Source: Oryzias latipes (Eukaryota > Chordata > Actinopteri > Beloniformes > Adrianichthyidae). Taken from it: a DNA stretch of 64,000 nucleotides. Below, piece by piece: positions 32,969 to 45,784 of the stretch. The position numbers were made by a program, and so were the translations under genes. The DNA lies in assembly GCF_002234675.1 (NCBI RefSeq), contig NC_019859.2:3069240-3133239 (forward strand), given 5' to 3'. How positions within the stretch are numbered: the stretch's first letter is position 1; each line of letters opens with the position of its first letter. The notes beneath the pieces are model-generated. The model was given only the letters and a program-made list of their open reading frames with translations, was not told the origin of the DNA and did no database searches.

Positions 32969-34364
32969 CAGTGTTTTTCAACCAATTTGAGCCGAGGCTT
33001 ACTTTATCTTTGACAAAAATCCCGCGGCACATCAGCAACCAAAAATTGAAAAAAAGGGAGAAACTCTATAATCTGTATTGAAGTATAGTCCCCCCCACAG
33101 TCTCACGTGCATTTTTGTGATAATTGTGGCAGAAGAAGCAGGAAGTTGCAGCTGTTTTTTCTAAAAGATGTAATAAAAGTTAAGTTTGTTTTCCTTAATA
33201 ATTCTCAACTAAATTAATTGACATTTTACCCTGGTAGTTGTTTTACCCTTCAGTTTATTAACATGCAATTTTATGCAACCTCACAAAAAAACAAACCTAT
33301 TCTTTCTAAATTGTGATTTATTTTCTTTTTTATATTCATTTTCAAAGTTTGTGCAAAGGCAACTCTAATTATGATCACAATATGTTTGATAAAATTTACA
33401 CAAACGACTAACATTATTTTTATGTTTTCTGTAGCTACACAAAAAGTGAACATGTTGAAGTTTTATTAGTTTTTCTATTGTCTTAAACAAAAATGAAGTC
33501 TTCAAAAACTTTAACAAAAATGTTTTATTTCTTTTAATTAAATTGTTTCAATTTATTTTAATTGCGTCTGTTGGCTTTTTCACCTTAATCCTGTTTCTTA
33601 AATGTTGTTATTATTTCTTCTTAAGTTTAACATCTAAAATAATCCAGACGTTCTTAGAAAAGTGTTTCAGTTGTAAAGATGACTTGGACCAAACTCTGGG
33701 ATGTTTGGCTGTTAATAAACTCAAACCCTGAAGGAGAACTAAACTGTTGAACCTCTGACTTCATCAAGAAGATTTAAAATTGTGATGTGTGTTTGTTGTG
33801 GTTTCAAGACGTTTAACAGGGAAAACTCATTGTACACTGAGACGCTGTCACTTTAACCCAATGCATCATGGGAGATGTAGTGATGGCAGACTGACTCTCT
33901 TCTCTGAGCTTCATGGTTTTGTTCACTTGTTCCACGGTCTGACACCGGATTCTGTGGAAAGCTACACTGCTAAAGATGAGCTTTAGCTGGTATTTTTGTT
34001 GGAACTGAGAGACTTTACGAGCTAAAGTGAAGAATTTAACCACTTCTGATTGGTCAGACTGATGACGTGTGATTAAGCCTCCAAGAATGATTGGTGGAGA
34101 CAGTTAAAGGGGCGGGACTTTTCAGAAAACAATTAAAGCTGCAGCAAAACCGCGGTACCGTCATTCTTACCAAAGTGTGTCTAATAGAATCAAATAAACA
34201 CAAAGAAAAATATTTTATGATCATTCATATTCCTAACTACTCAGTGTTTTATAAGGAACTGTTTGGATGAACACAGAGCTGATATCCTGGAGATGGGAAA
34301 TGTTTTTAGATCAGTGAAAATGGGGAATTTCCCACAGCACACATACTGGTTGAAAAACTCTCTG
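32969..34364. mobile_element. Non-autonomous hAT-like element, copy 2
   Basis: It begins CAGTGTTTTTCAACCA and ends GGTTGAAAAACTCTCTG. It is the same family as 19250-20056 but inverted: CTTTAACCCAATGCATCATG here is the complement of the inner block there. It is longer, owing to about 600 bp of AT-rich DNA at 33170-33780. No clean target duplication is seen. Confidence 0.65.
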
Positions 34365-34389
34365 TCTCATCTATTTTATTTATTATTAT

Positions 34390-34927
34390 TATGCAGTTTT
34401 TATCCAAAAAAAAAACTAGAATTATCTAGAATTATCTAGAACATGATTCCTGCAGAGCAGCAGGAGTTCATTAGACATTCACCTCTGATTGTGGGTGGGA
34501 GCAACCCCGCCCCACTTTCCCTCCCCCATTGCTGTTTACATGCTCTCCCGCTAGCTTACAGCCCCGCCTGATATTAGAGGTGCAACAAAAATGGCGAGCA
34601 ATATCAGAGCCATCCAGACGTACAGTTATGATCCAGATTCCAGCTCAGGCGAGGAAAACAAAGACGTTCATGGATCTAATCGTCTGCAGGTTGATGCATG
34701 AGAATAAAGCGGAGCAGGAAGCTTTTGACCCTCACAGCGTATTTTCTACCCAACAAATAAGCTCATATTTCAAACAGCATTTTTTTGTCTGTTCCTGATT
34801 CACAACAATTTGGCTAAATAAATACTCAGAAATGCAGTTTTGATCTTAATTTTATTTATCTATATCCTCCATTGTGTCCTCACTTGTTTAAAACCCCAAA
34901 ACACAATTTTCATCGCAGTGGGTCTTA
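34390..34927 (-). repeat. TTAA-type MITE-like repeat, copy g
   Basis: A long copy ending GTGGGTCTTAA. It shows TGCAGAGCAGCAGGAGTTC, CTCTCCCGCTAGCTTACAGC, AAAATGGCGAGCAATATCAG and AAAGACGTTCATGGATCTAA in order. Confidence 0.8.
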
Positions 34928-36689
34928 AGCACTTCAATAAGCAGAACAAACAACCCTGACTGATGTGGTTCATGAGGCATTACATCTAACCGCAGATGAG
35001 TTTCCTTCTGAGGGACAATAAAGGTTGGATTTGATCTTTTCTTGAGGGGGAGGTCCGGAACTGGACTGCATACTTGTTGGTCTTTTTCTTTGGCAAAAGT
35101 TTGGCAGGTTACAAAGGAAGTGTCCCAACCTGGTCAGTGACATGGCAGTACATTTGTGAATTGACCTGGAAAAATGTCATACGTGCATTAGGTGAAATTG
35201 TAATATTTGTGGGGGAAAAAATCTGTTTCTGTATTTTTTAGAGATCAGAACTGGGATTCACTTAACTGCACATATTGGCTCGTCTTGGAAAAGGGCTGAC
35301 TGTGCAAACATGTGAGTGTCTTTGCATTTGTTGGGACTCCAAGCAGCTGAATCCTCTGCAAGCACTGAGACGGGCAGAGTGCTGTTCCTTCCTCACAGCT
35401 GTGCAGCTTTACATGCACACCCATGCCCTGCAAACCACACATTCTTCAGGAGACGGAAAGAAGAAGATATCCAGTTTCATTTTCTGCAGCACTTCTTTGT
35501 GTGTGGGGGGGGTGCATTGGGCCAGCTGGCCGGCAAATGGAAAATAAAGAAAGTCTGCTCTGCTTCCTAACAAAAAGTGAAGCTGTTGTGCGTGACGGTT
35601 TTCATCGGAAACACGTTTAAATCTGCCTGTTTCACTGAGCTTTATCAGTCTTTATCAAGGCGACATGAGAACGGCGCACATGAGCAGCCATGAACGCCAC
35701 ATAAAACATCATTTATTACACAAATCTTTCTGTTGTTGTTTATTTTTGGCATTCTTGAGCATCCACACGCCTCCACAGTGCTGCTTCTACGAGAAACTGA
35801 GGTCTTTCTGAGCTGGGGAGTTTTTTCTACCAATATCACGTTTTATCATCTCCACTGAAGTTTTTCCAAAAGATATGAAAGAATTTAAAAGTATCCTGCC
35901 TCTGAGGGAAAAACAGCAGATAAAAAGAACTGAGGAGGATAGAGAAATCTGAGCTGAGTATTGACTAGATGTAGAAACGTATCAAAAGACTGAAATGAGT
36001 ATTTAAAATCAATTTTCAGACCCAACGAGCCCAGATTTTGTGTCCTTTTATTGACTTGTGTTTCCAATCAAGCCTTGAGGTTTTCTGATTTACTGTTGGG
36101 AGAATCTTTTACGTAAAAAAAAACACCAACAAGAACTGAAATGTCCTCTGCATCGATAAACAACACCGTTGCTGTAAACAACAAGCCTGCACTTCACTGC
36201 AGCTTCACCCAGCTCCATTTATAGATGAATAAACTCTCATTTCACCAAAATCAACCAAAAACATCAAACAATTATGTAAAGACAAGGAGAGCTCAGCTCA
36301 GCTATGACAGCAAGCTATTTCAATGGTGTTTATATTAGTCAACATCAAATTATTCATGACAAGTATCACATGATCTCATTGAAAGCATCATTTTAAACTC
36401 CATTAGCACTGAAGACCAAACCAGCAGCAGCATCATATCATGCCAATTGAAGCCTCAGAGAAAACCATTTCTACACACCAGCAGTTATCTCCTACAGAGA
36501 GAAGAGTAAAAGTCGGTTTTATATGAATATGGTACAATAGAAATGTCTGCGATTATGAAGACAGCTCTGCGGCTGCCTATGCTCTGCTGTTCTTATGGTC
36601 TCATAAATGCCTTTTTACACTGGAATGTTTTTTATATAGTTTGGTGTGACTCAGTGAATCGTCAATGCTGTTTTTAGACAAACAAAAAA

Positions 36690-36995
36690 TGTTTGTTTTG
36701 TTTTCTAGGACATAGTTTCTGCAGAATGGCAGTACTCCATTAGAAAGTCACCTCTGAGTTGTTGGCGGGGCTTTTGGCATGGAGTAAGCCTGCCTTCATT
36801 TCCCATCATACCTTTGTTTACACTCTCTCCCGCCAGCTTACAGCTAGCTAATACCCCATCACAACAATACGGGTGCAACAAAAATAGCGTGCAATATTTG
36901 AGCTATCCTGTTTGGGGTCAGATGCCAGCTTGGGCGAGGAAAACAAAGACGTAAATAGATCGTTTTGTCTACAAGTGGATGCATTCGGTGTCCTT
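36690..36995 (-). repeat. TTAA-type MITE-like repeat, copy h (truncated)
   Basis: Contains TTTCTAGGACATAGTTTCTG, TGCAACAAAAATAGCGTGC and AAACAAAGACGTAAATAGAT. The outer TIR is lost on the right. Confidence 0.7.
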
Positions 36996-37145
36996 TCGCC
37001 ACACTAGTCATTGCTAAGGTGTGAGTACTGGCTCCTTACTGGCCATGCGCAATCGCCGCACACACGTGGTGTGCACGTGATACGCAAGTGCCCGTAGGAT
37101 GGCCTCACAAACTACAATCTGATTGTCTATTTTCCTCATTTCTAA

Positions 37146-37830
37146 AGGCCTGTTCACACCGGGACGAATTTCGCCGGCGATTTTCGCCGACGTTTAACGC
37201 CTCGTGACTAAACAAAGGGCACCAACGAGAGTGTGCACACCGACGCGAAAAAACGCCACGCGTTAAAGCGTCAAAAAAAAAAAACGCCTCGGGTTCGTTT
37301 TTTTTTTTCGACGCGTCGCGTCGAAATCTACTCGACCAATGAGAATGGCGCTTTTGCTCACGTGTCTGGAGCTTCTGAAGTTACAGTAAAACACAACTTG
37401 GGGGCGCTCAAACACAAAACTGCCTTGCTGAGCACACATACCAGCGAAGAAGATAGACGCCAAGTAGCGTCTACACTGCCGCGAAGCAATAATGACGGAC
37501 ATTCTAAAATATCCCCGAACCAAGCACCAGTTGGAGCTACTGGTGCTTGAAATATTCATGTTTTCTTTGTTTGATTCTGACAAGCGTGTAAATACTTGCT
37601 CTCTTCTTCTGAGTGAAAAGCGACTTTAAGAAGCGTAAAGTTGCGCAGCGCCACCTTGTGTACAGGAGTATTTCTGTTTACATTAAGCGCCATCTAATGT
37701 CAGGGAATGAAATTGCATGTTCACTCCACTCATCGTCAGCGAAAATCGCCTGGGTGTGAACACAAAAAACGTGGCGAAAAACGCTGGCGAATAACGCCTG
37801 GCGAATATTCGTCCCGGTGTGTACGGGCCT
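37146..37830. mobile_element. PIF/Harbinger-like MITE, TAA target duplication
   Basis: The terminal repeats are AGGCCTGTTCACACCGGGAC at the left and, inverted, AGGCCCGTACACACCGGGAC at the right, each followed by GAAT(A)TTCGCC. TAA flanks both sides (37143-37145 and 37831-37833), as in PIF/Harbinger insertions. Sub-terminal CGCCGGCGATTTTCGCC-like repeats occur inside. No transposase. Confidence 0.85.
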
Positions 37831-40800
37831 TAACAGTCAGATTGCATGTAAGGAGCGCACATGTATGACATGAACAGCACTAACGAGCAGCCTGGGAAGT
37901 GTGCAGGATTTGGTCTAGGGTTAAAAAATAAAATATCCTTTTGACACGCCTGCGTCTCTTCTACTTTACCCTCGGTTGTGTTGTTATGTCCTGAACAAGT
38001 GTTAACTACAACCTGCTTGCAGCATGTTGTTGTTCACCACAACATGTTTGCCACAGTGAATCAGGTAGTTTGGCGGAGAGTTTTTACGCTGGACACAACC
38101 CTGTATTTTTTAAGGCTCAGGCAAAAGCATGAAAGGTCTTGTCTAAGAACCCACCCTAGATAAAGGTCATTGCACGCCCTGAGAAGCAAACCCAGGTTTC
38201 CTGCACGCCAACCAACTCCAAGCCATCCAGCCGCTCCAAATGCTCGCAGAAAAAATGTGCATGAACATTTTCTCTCAACAGGTTCACAAGCAGTTAACAG
38301 CCTTGGCCTTTTTTTGTGGGCCCATACACGACGTGTACAGGTTTATGTGGCCATTATCCACAAATAAAGCTTGGGTTGAAGGTTTTAGTACCAAAGGACA
38401 CTAGATGTAAAAATTCCGGTCTATAGGCCTGTAAACTATGATCCATTTAAGTGGAGATTGGTATCAAAAGCATGTTTCCTTTTCTGTGGACACTGCCACC
38501 TCCTGGAATTCCTAACAAATGCTCTTTCCAAAGCTGAGGCCATTTTTTTGGCCCACACGGCCACTTTTAAAATGTCCGAGCTGAGCCTCACCAAAAATAA
38601 CCATTTCCAGGTTTGGGTAGGGCTTCAAATTCTTCATTTCATTTTCATCATTTCCTCCTCTCTGATTGGTTAACCAAATACACAAATAAATGAATGTTTC
38701 ATAAGGTTTTCTTGGGTTCACACATTTTCAGATCCTGTTTTTAAACTACTAGGTCCAGCCTAACTGTTGCTGACCCTATGACAGGAAGCTACACCAGGAA
38801 GTGATGATTGTACAGTTGGTTTAGAAGTTCCTATTAGCGTTCACTACATTCTCAAATCATTCTTCTGCTTTAGACTATTGCAAGATCTGTCACTGTTCAA
38901 TGAGACGCTGTTTTGATGATGGTTGTGGTGCAAGCAGCTTTTCGACCACTCTTGCGTCAGACTCACTTCCCATGTTTGATGCAGAGAATAAACGGTTTGT
39001 GCAACTGCAGAAAAAAGCAATGGGACCGTCTTTGGTTCCTATAGTAAAGCCATAAGCTTCTGTACTTTGAGTTCCCATTTACCGATGTGCCAAAGACTGG
39101 TTCCAAGACCTTCATGTAACACTCAAGACATCTTTACTGGGATCACATGTTGGTTATGTCCATCATTTTATGCCAAACTGAATATCAAATTCCACATAAA
39201 CAGGGTCAGGGTTTTTGTCTTTCGGGAGACTGAAGCTCCAAGATAGCTTTAAAGGGTGTGTTCACACACCTGCCCCGCCTGTTTGTCCAAATGTTCAGTG
39301 ATGTCATATCCAGACAAGATGGTGACAAAAAGAAGCAGAGAACTGAGAAAGAACTGGCCTAAAATCAACTTAATCCGTTTCATCTTTATGTCAAGTCATG
39401 AAGCTCCTCCCCGTGTTCGCCTTCCTCTCCATTACAAAAGTTACTTCATTTCCCCTTTTCGTTTTTTTTCTTACTGTAAATATTTTATTTCTTCCCCCCT
39501 AACTTACTAAAGGCTAAAGACAACCTCTACTGTTGGCAGGTCTTAAGTCATTCTTTTTTCAGTTTCATATCAATTAAGGATATTTTAAAGTACTGATAAT
39601 GAATCACATGAAGGTCAAGTAATCAGAGCTACTCAGGATCCATATTTGTCTAGAGCAAAATCTAAATTTGAAGTAGCGTGTCTGCAGTAAAACAAAAATT
39701 GTATCTGCTGGAAAAGGTTTTTCTCATTTTCTAGCAGCACGGCGGCACAAAAGCTTTCTCTTGCAATTAAAGCACAACGTCTGAACAAACAAAAGCTGCA
39801 AGTCGAATCTCATTCTGTTAATGGGTGACCAGCAGGGACGGAGGGAAGCGGAGCTGTGGGCCAGCAGCCAGTTTGCACAAACGCCACGGAATGACAATGA
39901 GCTCTTTGCAGGAACACGATTTTTTCAGGACGATTGAAACCTTTAAAGCAGCGACAGGATCCTTTGAGTCATTCCATGTCCAAACACATGGAAAGATTTA
40001 CATGTACCTTTGTGGGTTAGTAAAGACAGTAAAGAAAAATATATTTCAGTACATTTTCTGGTGATTCTGATGAAATGAATGAACATTTTGATGAAGACAT
40101 TAATTATTTTGTATTGCTACATTTGAAACAAAAACCTATTCAACATGACTCAGTTGTGCTTATCTGTCTTTTTGGTCAAACTTCTATTAAAAACAAAAAT
40201 TTGCGTTTTATTTTGGTTATGAAAACCAGTCGTCACAAAACTACGGACATAAATAGAAGACTGACATCAACAAAATTCCAAATGTTGTCATTAAATAGAA
40301 CATAAATATTATGGATTTGAATAATCCATTTGCATTTCATTTGAGTCAGCTCCCATATTGACATATTTACCTTCCCCCTGTGTTTTTTAACATGTACTCA
40401 GACGATCTTTTAGTAGAGCCATGTATCCACAGAGGATCAGGAGTGAGCAGCAGAAGGCTTCTCAAACAGTAGGAGTGTGTAAAGCTTGGTGGTGTTACTC
40501 AGAACAACCAAACTGCCCCCTCACTCTTCACTTACAACATCTCCGACTAGCACCAGAAACATTCAGTGTCAGAAAAAAAGCTTCCAATTCCAGCTTATAA
40601 CAAGACTTTGATTCAAGTTTACCAGCACGACAGTTTGAATGAAAGTGACTCAACTTTTTTCTTTTTTTGTAAGTCTGCATGTCCAAACATGTTCAAACAG
40701 CAGGTTCAAAGATTTTTTTCCTTTTTTAAAAACAGCTTTGCTCCATGACCTACTTTACTGTTGTTCCTACGGTGAGTTCCCACAGAAAACACGACATATC

Positions 40801-42004
40801 CCGCAAGCTGGCAACCAAGCTGGAAGGTTTGTAAAAAGCAGCTCAGTTTACATGTTCGAACAGAAATGTTTGTGCGATTACGCTCAGGGGAGTGCCAGAC
40901 GGACGTTAAGGACATTTTTTTCTCCTGGTACCTCTTGAGAAACGAACCAGGAAATATGCTTTCCACCTAAAACCGTCTGTAAAGAGTCCTCCACACTGTT
41001 ACGGGTCAAGCTGGATCCATACAGATCCCTTGAAATGTCCAAACTTCTGCCAGATAATATGTCACTGCGGAAAAACTGGTAAAAAGGGAGGACAGAGAAA
41101 ATACGTTTGCACCAGAGGAATCAGGAACAGGATATTCCAGATACTGAAAAGATCCGTTATAAAAAAGGAAGAAAAAAAAAAGGCGGTGGCGGTTTCCCAG
41201 GTGAACACAGACGTCCAACGGAAGAGGCGCCAGAGAAAACATATGCAGAATGCTCCCACAGGGGCCAAGAAGTTTCCAATAGTCTGACCGCCATGCCAAA
41301 AAAAAAATGGTCATCTTCCCCAGATTTCACAATCCTTTTGTCACAAGATAAAACCAACATTTCACAGTCAGGTAATCCACAAACAGCCTCAAAGATGCAT
41401 CTAAATATGTGGAAGGGACGTTTACTACTCCTTCTTTTAGAAATGTGATGTCTCACTTCCACAAACCTGTTCAAAGTTCTCCAATGTAACATTTAATTTA
41501 AGAAAGACAAGAGTAAAAAACAGATATCAGTGAACACTAGTAACTAAAAAGGAGAAGCCCTGAATTTTTAAGTCATTTAATGGAGTTTTGAAACTGGTTA
41601 AAAATAAAAAACTAAACAAAAACAGATCCTCTCTTAGTAGCACAGCTACTGCTTCATCTTCAGAACAGGTTGAACAACAGACTAAAACAGGTTTAGGTAA
41701 ACTTGACACTGAAGGTTTAAGAACACATCACTTTGATCCGATCAAGATATTTTGCACATGTAACCACGGCAACTGTCTGTCCAGAAAACTCAACTGGGCC
41801 TCAAGACTTTAGATCCAAAAGTAAAGCACATAAATGCATGTTTCTTCAATTTCCACCAGTTTCTTTTAGTTTTAGCGCTGATCATGGAGGCTGATGGAGG
41901 CTGACTTCAGCCGTCTCCTAGAAAAGGCGGAGCACGTCCTCGTCATGTTATTGCTGGTCCTTAAAAACCTGAGTTGAATGACATTAATCGAGGCTTTTTT
42001 TTAA

Positions 42005-42231
42005 ATCTAAAAACCTGTGTCGTTTTCTAGGACATAGTTTCTGCAAAGCAGTAGTAGTTCATTAGAAATTCCCCTCCGAATTGTGGACGGGACTGTTTAC
42101 ACGGAACAACCCCACACCCCTTCCCTTTGCTGAGAGCTCTGTTTACACAACGCTAGCTTACCGTCCCTCACCCAACCTAACATCACAGCTGCAACAAAAA
42201 TGGCGACCAATATCGGAGCTATCCAGTGGAT
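42005..42231 (-). repeat. TTAA-type MITE-like repeat, copy i, first half
   Basis: Reads GTTTTCTAGGACATAGTTTC through AAATGGCGACCAATATCGGA to CAGTGGAT, where the hAT element at 42232 interrupts it. The rest resumes at 43396. Confidence 0.8.
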
Positions 42232-43395
42232 TAGGGTTGTGCCGATGGACGATATCATCGTCCATCGTGATGGGTGACTGACATCCCGATGGAGAGACCA
42301 CCATCGTGATGCCACGCCCCCGCCACGTTGCGCGTCGACACCATAAGCCGGGGTTACATGTACAAAATATCTTGATGGGATCAATGGTCGGATTAGAATC
42401 CAACGGTGTACATGGGCCCAGAAAAATGTTTTCAGAATATAAAAACGTTCACTAAGGTCACACTTTCCGTCGGAATAAATCATTCGCACATGCGCAGTAG
42501 GGTTTGAAAACCGGAAGGATATAAATTCCGCCGAGCGGCTTTTTTTTTTCAAACTTTATTGAATGTAACAATTCAATACAAAACAATGTTAAACAGCGCC
42601 GAGCGGCTATTTACATTGACATGTCAGCTCGGTAAAATACGATATGATCTTCTAAACGTGCTTTTAATAATGTTACGGTTATTATGGAACACCTGTTCGC
42701 TCATCATTTGAATTTTTATCCGTGTGGTCAGTGCTTTTTCTGAACGAAGCCAGGATTAGCAGTATGCTAACACGGGCTAACAACATTAGCTTTGGGTGGT
42801 GCTGCTTGCTGGCTGCACGTAAACATGTAAGAATAACATCAGCCTTTATTTAGTCGGGACACGACTGGAAACACAAATCCGTGTGATTGTTTGAATGTTT
42901 TCTAAGGACTGAGTGACATTTCTGCTTTGAAGCTCAAACCGCTGTGTGTGCTGACGATCCGAGCTGTGCTCAGACACACACTTTTAGACCCGGTTCTGAG
43001 TTCGGTTGCTTGTACCCCTAGAGCTGCGGGACGGATCGCAGTCTTAAATCTCCCACACATAGCGCTCATGTAACAAAGCACCCTTCCCCTCAAACACAAA
43101 GCTGTAAGTCCGCGCTCCGCCGGTCCACTTCACTAGTGAAGTGCGGGAGCGGACTACTTCTTTTCTATTTTGTTTGTTACTTTTTTTGTTAATGTCACTT
43201 CCCTCAGTTTATACTGGATCATCGCGGATTAGTCATTAGTTGGGAAATAAAATGAAAAAAGCAAAAAAACGAATAGCAGTTAAATAAGAACGAAAAATGT
43301 AAAAAATACCCCCCCCCGGACGATGTCATCGTCCATCCCGATGGTTGACAGCAAACATCGTCAACGGCCAATTTAAGGGACATCGCCCAACCCTA
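42232..43395. mobile_element. Non-autonomous hAT element, 8-bp TSD CAGTGGAT
   Basis: The ends TAGGGTTGTGCCGATGGAC and the inverse of CATCGCCCAACCCTA are terminal inverted repeats. CAGTGGAT is perfectly duplicated at 42224-42231 and 43396-43403. The sub-terminal GACGATATCATCGTCCATCG is itself palindromic. It has no coding capacity. It interrupts an older MITE copy. Confidence 0.88.
42541..42596 (-). mobile_element. 56-bp retro-inserted 3' end inside the hAT element
   Basis: The minus strand reads TTGTTTTGTATTGAATTG, then TTCAATAAAGTTTG, followed by nine or more A residues: a poly(A) signal and tail. It is flanked by CGCCGAGCGGCT at 42529-42540 and 42597-42608, a perfect 12-bp target duplication. 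A severely 5'-truncated retrocopy; the source element is unknown. Confidence 0.75.
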
Positions 43396-43618
43396 CAGTG
43401 GATGCATCAGAATGGAGCGGAGCAGGGAGCTTGTGGCTCGCCAAGTGCATTTTTTAATGTAAAAAATATGTTCTTTTTCAAACGGCATTATTTCATCTGC
43501 TCCTGATTTACAACAATTTGAACATAGAAATTCTATTTTCATTTTAATTATCTTAATATAGGTCGTCCATGATGAGAAAAATGCCACAATAACATGTTTT
43601 ATTGGAGTGGGTCATTAA
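43396..43618 (-). repeat. TTAA-type MITE-like repeat, copy i, second half
   Basis: Continues GGATGCATCAGAATGGAGCG, then AGCAGGGAGCTTGTGGC, and ends TTGGAGTGGGTCATTAA. Confidence 0.8.
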
Positions 43619-44473
43619 TGTAACAACTTGCATCGATACAATGTGAAATCCCAGTATGAAAGTCACCGGGCATGTGACAAGCTTTCAGCTGATGTAATTT
43701 TTAACTTCGAAACATGCACATATGTGCGTGTACTTTTCATTGGAAGTTGTCGCTTGAATGCGCTTTTTTCAAAGCCAGTGTAAAATCATAAAATCACACA
43801 CTTTGTTCAACCGGAGATGTGCATTCACACTGATGCCGAGCCGCTCCAGGGTTCACTTGCAAGCAAACAAGACCTTTATTGTAGAGTTCAGGTGAAACTA
43901 ACAACCCGTACGACTAAAAGTGGAAAAACTCAACAGTACAAATCTGTTGGCTTGTGGTGTTTATAAAAAGTTTATATAAAAATATCTCCATAAATCTCCA
44001 GTATTTGTATTTTAAACTGATAGAGACAAAAACGCGTCTCCTCCGTCAGTAAACGCCACCTCCCACATTCTCGGACAGCAGATGGGAGGGTGTAGCTCCG
44101 GCGGGAATGAACCTGAGCGCGCGGCGCCCATGATTAACTTTAGGGGCGATTTTTGGAGAAACTGACGAGAATGAGAAACTGCCGCGGCAGGTTTAGCTCC
44201 GGAGGACTTGCTCAGGCATATCCAGACATTTTCCTCCCACACCCAGCCAACCAGCTTTTCACTGTAGATAAAAAAAATAAAATAAAACAACTGTAAGCTA
44301 ACAATCTTTATCAGCCGCGTGCACGTAGCATAAATGCTTCGAAAGGAGCCCGCGAGCCCTTTAAGTTTAGCCCGCTTTCAGTTTAAAAAGTCGGGAATTA
44401 CCGCTGAACCACAGCCGGTAAATCACCGGTTTAACGAAAAAAAAGAGACAAGTTTCACATTTCTTCCACTCAC

Positions 44474-44690
44474 CTCCAAAAGCTAGGAGGAATCGTCCTC
44501 ATGAGAAGAGGGGTTTAATCCGAAACTTTAGGTTTTGGAGGGGTATTGTCCAGCCGTTTGTCACTACTTCCCTCTTTCTTCCGTCCACCATCCTCACCGC
44601 GGCTCCACACGAAGGGACGGGGGGGCGGAGCCAAGTCTCACCGTCCCGAAGCGGCGCGGTCACGCAGGTCTCTTATTTTGAAAGGAACTC
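44474..44690 (-). promoter_or_regulatory. rhbdf2: Candidate rhbdf2 non-coding first exon and CpG-rich promoter
   Basis: A GC- and CpG-rich block whose minus strand ends in TTTGGAG followed by a strong donor GTGAGTGG at 44473. The start-codon exon at 27567 has an acceptor 12 bases before the ATG, so a non-coding exon must exist upstream, and this is the only good candidate seen. The transcription start is unknown. Confidence 0.45.
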
Positions 44691-44703
44691 GACGGCTACC
44701 GAC

Positions 44704-45784
44704 GGAAGCGATTCTGTAGCATAATTAAAAATAAAAGTCAAAAACAGTAATGCTTTTACATTTTCTTCTTCAACACTGCTTATTCTGTCACTTGTTTAAA
44801 ATGATTAAGAAAATGGTATTTGACATTTCATTTTCCAAAGGTTCTCTGGTAAATGTGTAGCAAAATTCATTTATGAATGTCTAATTTGACAATTGAAACG
44901 GATTAACAGAAATGCTTTTTCATTTTCAAAATGTAACTGCATCAAATGACTCAAAATTAAAATGAAAAATCAATACTTCAAATTGCTTTCTTCTTAAAAA
45001 CAGCTCATTCTGTGTCATAATTAAAATGAAAATGCAAAGAGGGGATTGCATTTTCATTTTAACCTCCACCCTGCAAACATTGTCGCATGCGATCGCACAT
45101 GTGATAGATGGTTAGGGTGTTGGTCCAACGAGCAAACGTTTAGCATGGTGAAATCTGCTATAGCTGTTGATGGGGCTCCAGCTGTCACGGAACAGCAAAA
45201 TCAGCGCGAAGCTGCAGGAGACTATCTTCTAAATGTGCTTTTATTACTGTTATGATTATGCCGCTAACACAAAGCTACACTTCTCCTAGACATGTGTCTG
45301 TTAGCAGTCGGACACAGAGAGAGCACTGACGTCATCGCCCTGCCTCCCTGCTGGAAATGCTTACTCGAATTGAATAATGCAACAATGTTTGCAGGGTGGA
45401 GGTTAAAATGAAAATGCAATCCCCTCTTTGCATTTTGTTTTAATTATGACACAGAATGAGTGTTTTTTAAGTAGATATGAAAAAGTAATTTGAAGTATTG
45501 ATTTTTCATTTTAATTTTGAGTCATTTGATGCAGTTACATGTCTAAATGAATTTTGCTACATATTTACCAGATAACTTTTTGGAAATGAAATGTCAAATA
45601 CCATTTTCTTTATCATTTCAATTAAGTGACAGAATAAATAGTGTTGAAGAATAAAACAAAAAAGCAATTTGTCGGATTGCTTTTTCATTTTAATTTTGAG
45701 TCAGAAAATGCAGCTACATTTTACAAATGAAAAAGGATTTCTGGTTTTGACTTTTACTTTGAATTATGCTACAGAATCGCTTCC
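44704..45784. mobile_element. Fold-back element 1 (long inverted arms)
   Basis: About 380 bp at 44704-45083 is repeated inverted at about 45390-45784 around a loop of about 307 bp. The tips are GGAAGCGATTCTGTAGC; the inner tips read AACCTCCACCCTGCAAACAT. The arms themselves repeat words such as AATTTTGAGTCATTTGATGC. Part of the loop (CTTCTAAATGTGCTTTTA at about 45225) resembles the hAT element at about 42648. No target duplication was found. Confidence 0.8.

Larger units (their letters stand above)
27580..44473 (-). other. rhbdf2: rhbdf2 intron 1 (about 17 kb, transposon-rich)
   Basis: Between the start-codon exon and the presumed upstream non-coding exon. It contains the elements listed separately. 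I recognise nothing in about 28460-29780, 30325-32190, 34930-36680, 37840-42000 and 43620-44470, apart from AT-rich DNA and simple runs such as the poly-C tract at about 30707. No plus-strand gene such as cygb is seen here. Confidence 0.6.

Noticed and set aside
37233..37550. 105-codon plus-strand frame
   Set aside because: It lies wholly inside the Harbinger-like MITE and resembles no transposase.
27580..44473. A cytoglobin (cygb) gene next to rhbdf2, as in human
   Set aside because: No globin exon motif was found on either strand by eye; only transposons and AT-rich DNA are seen.
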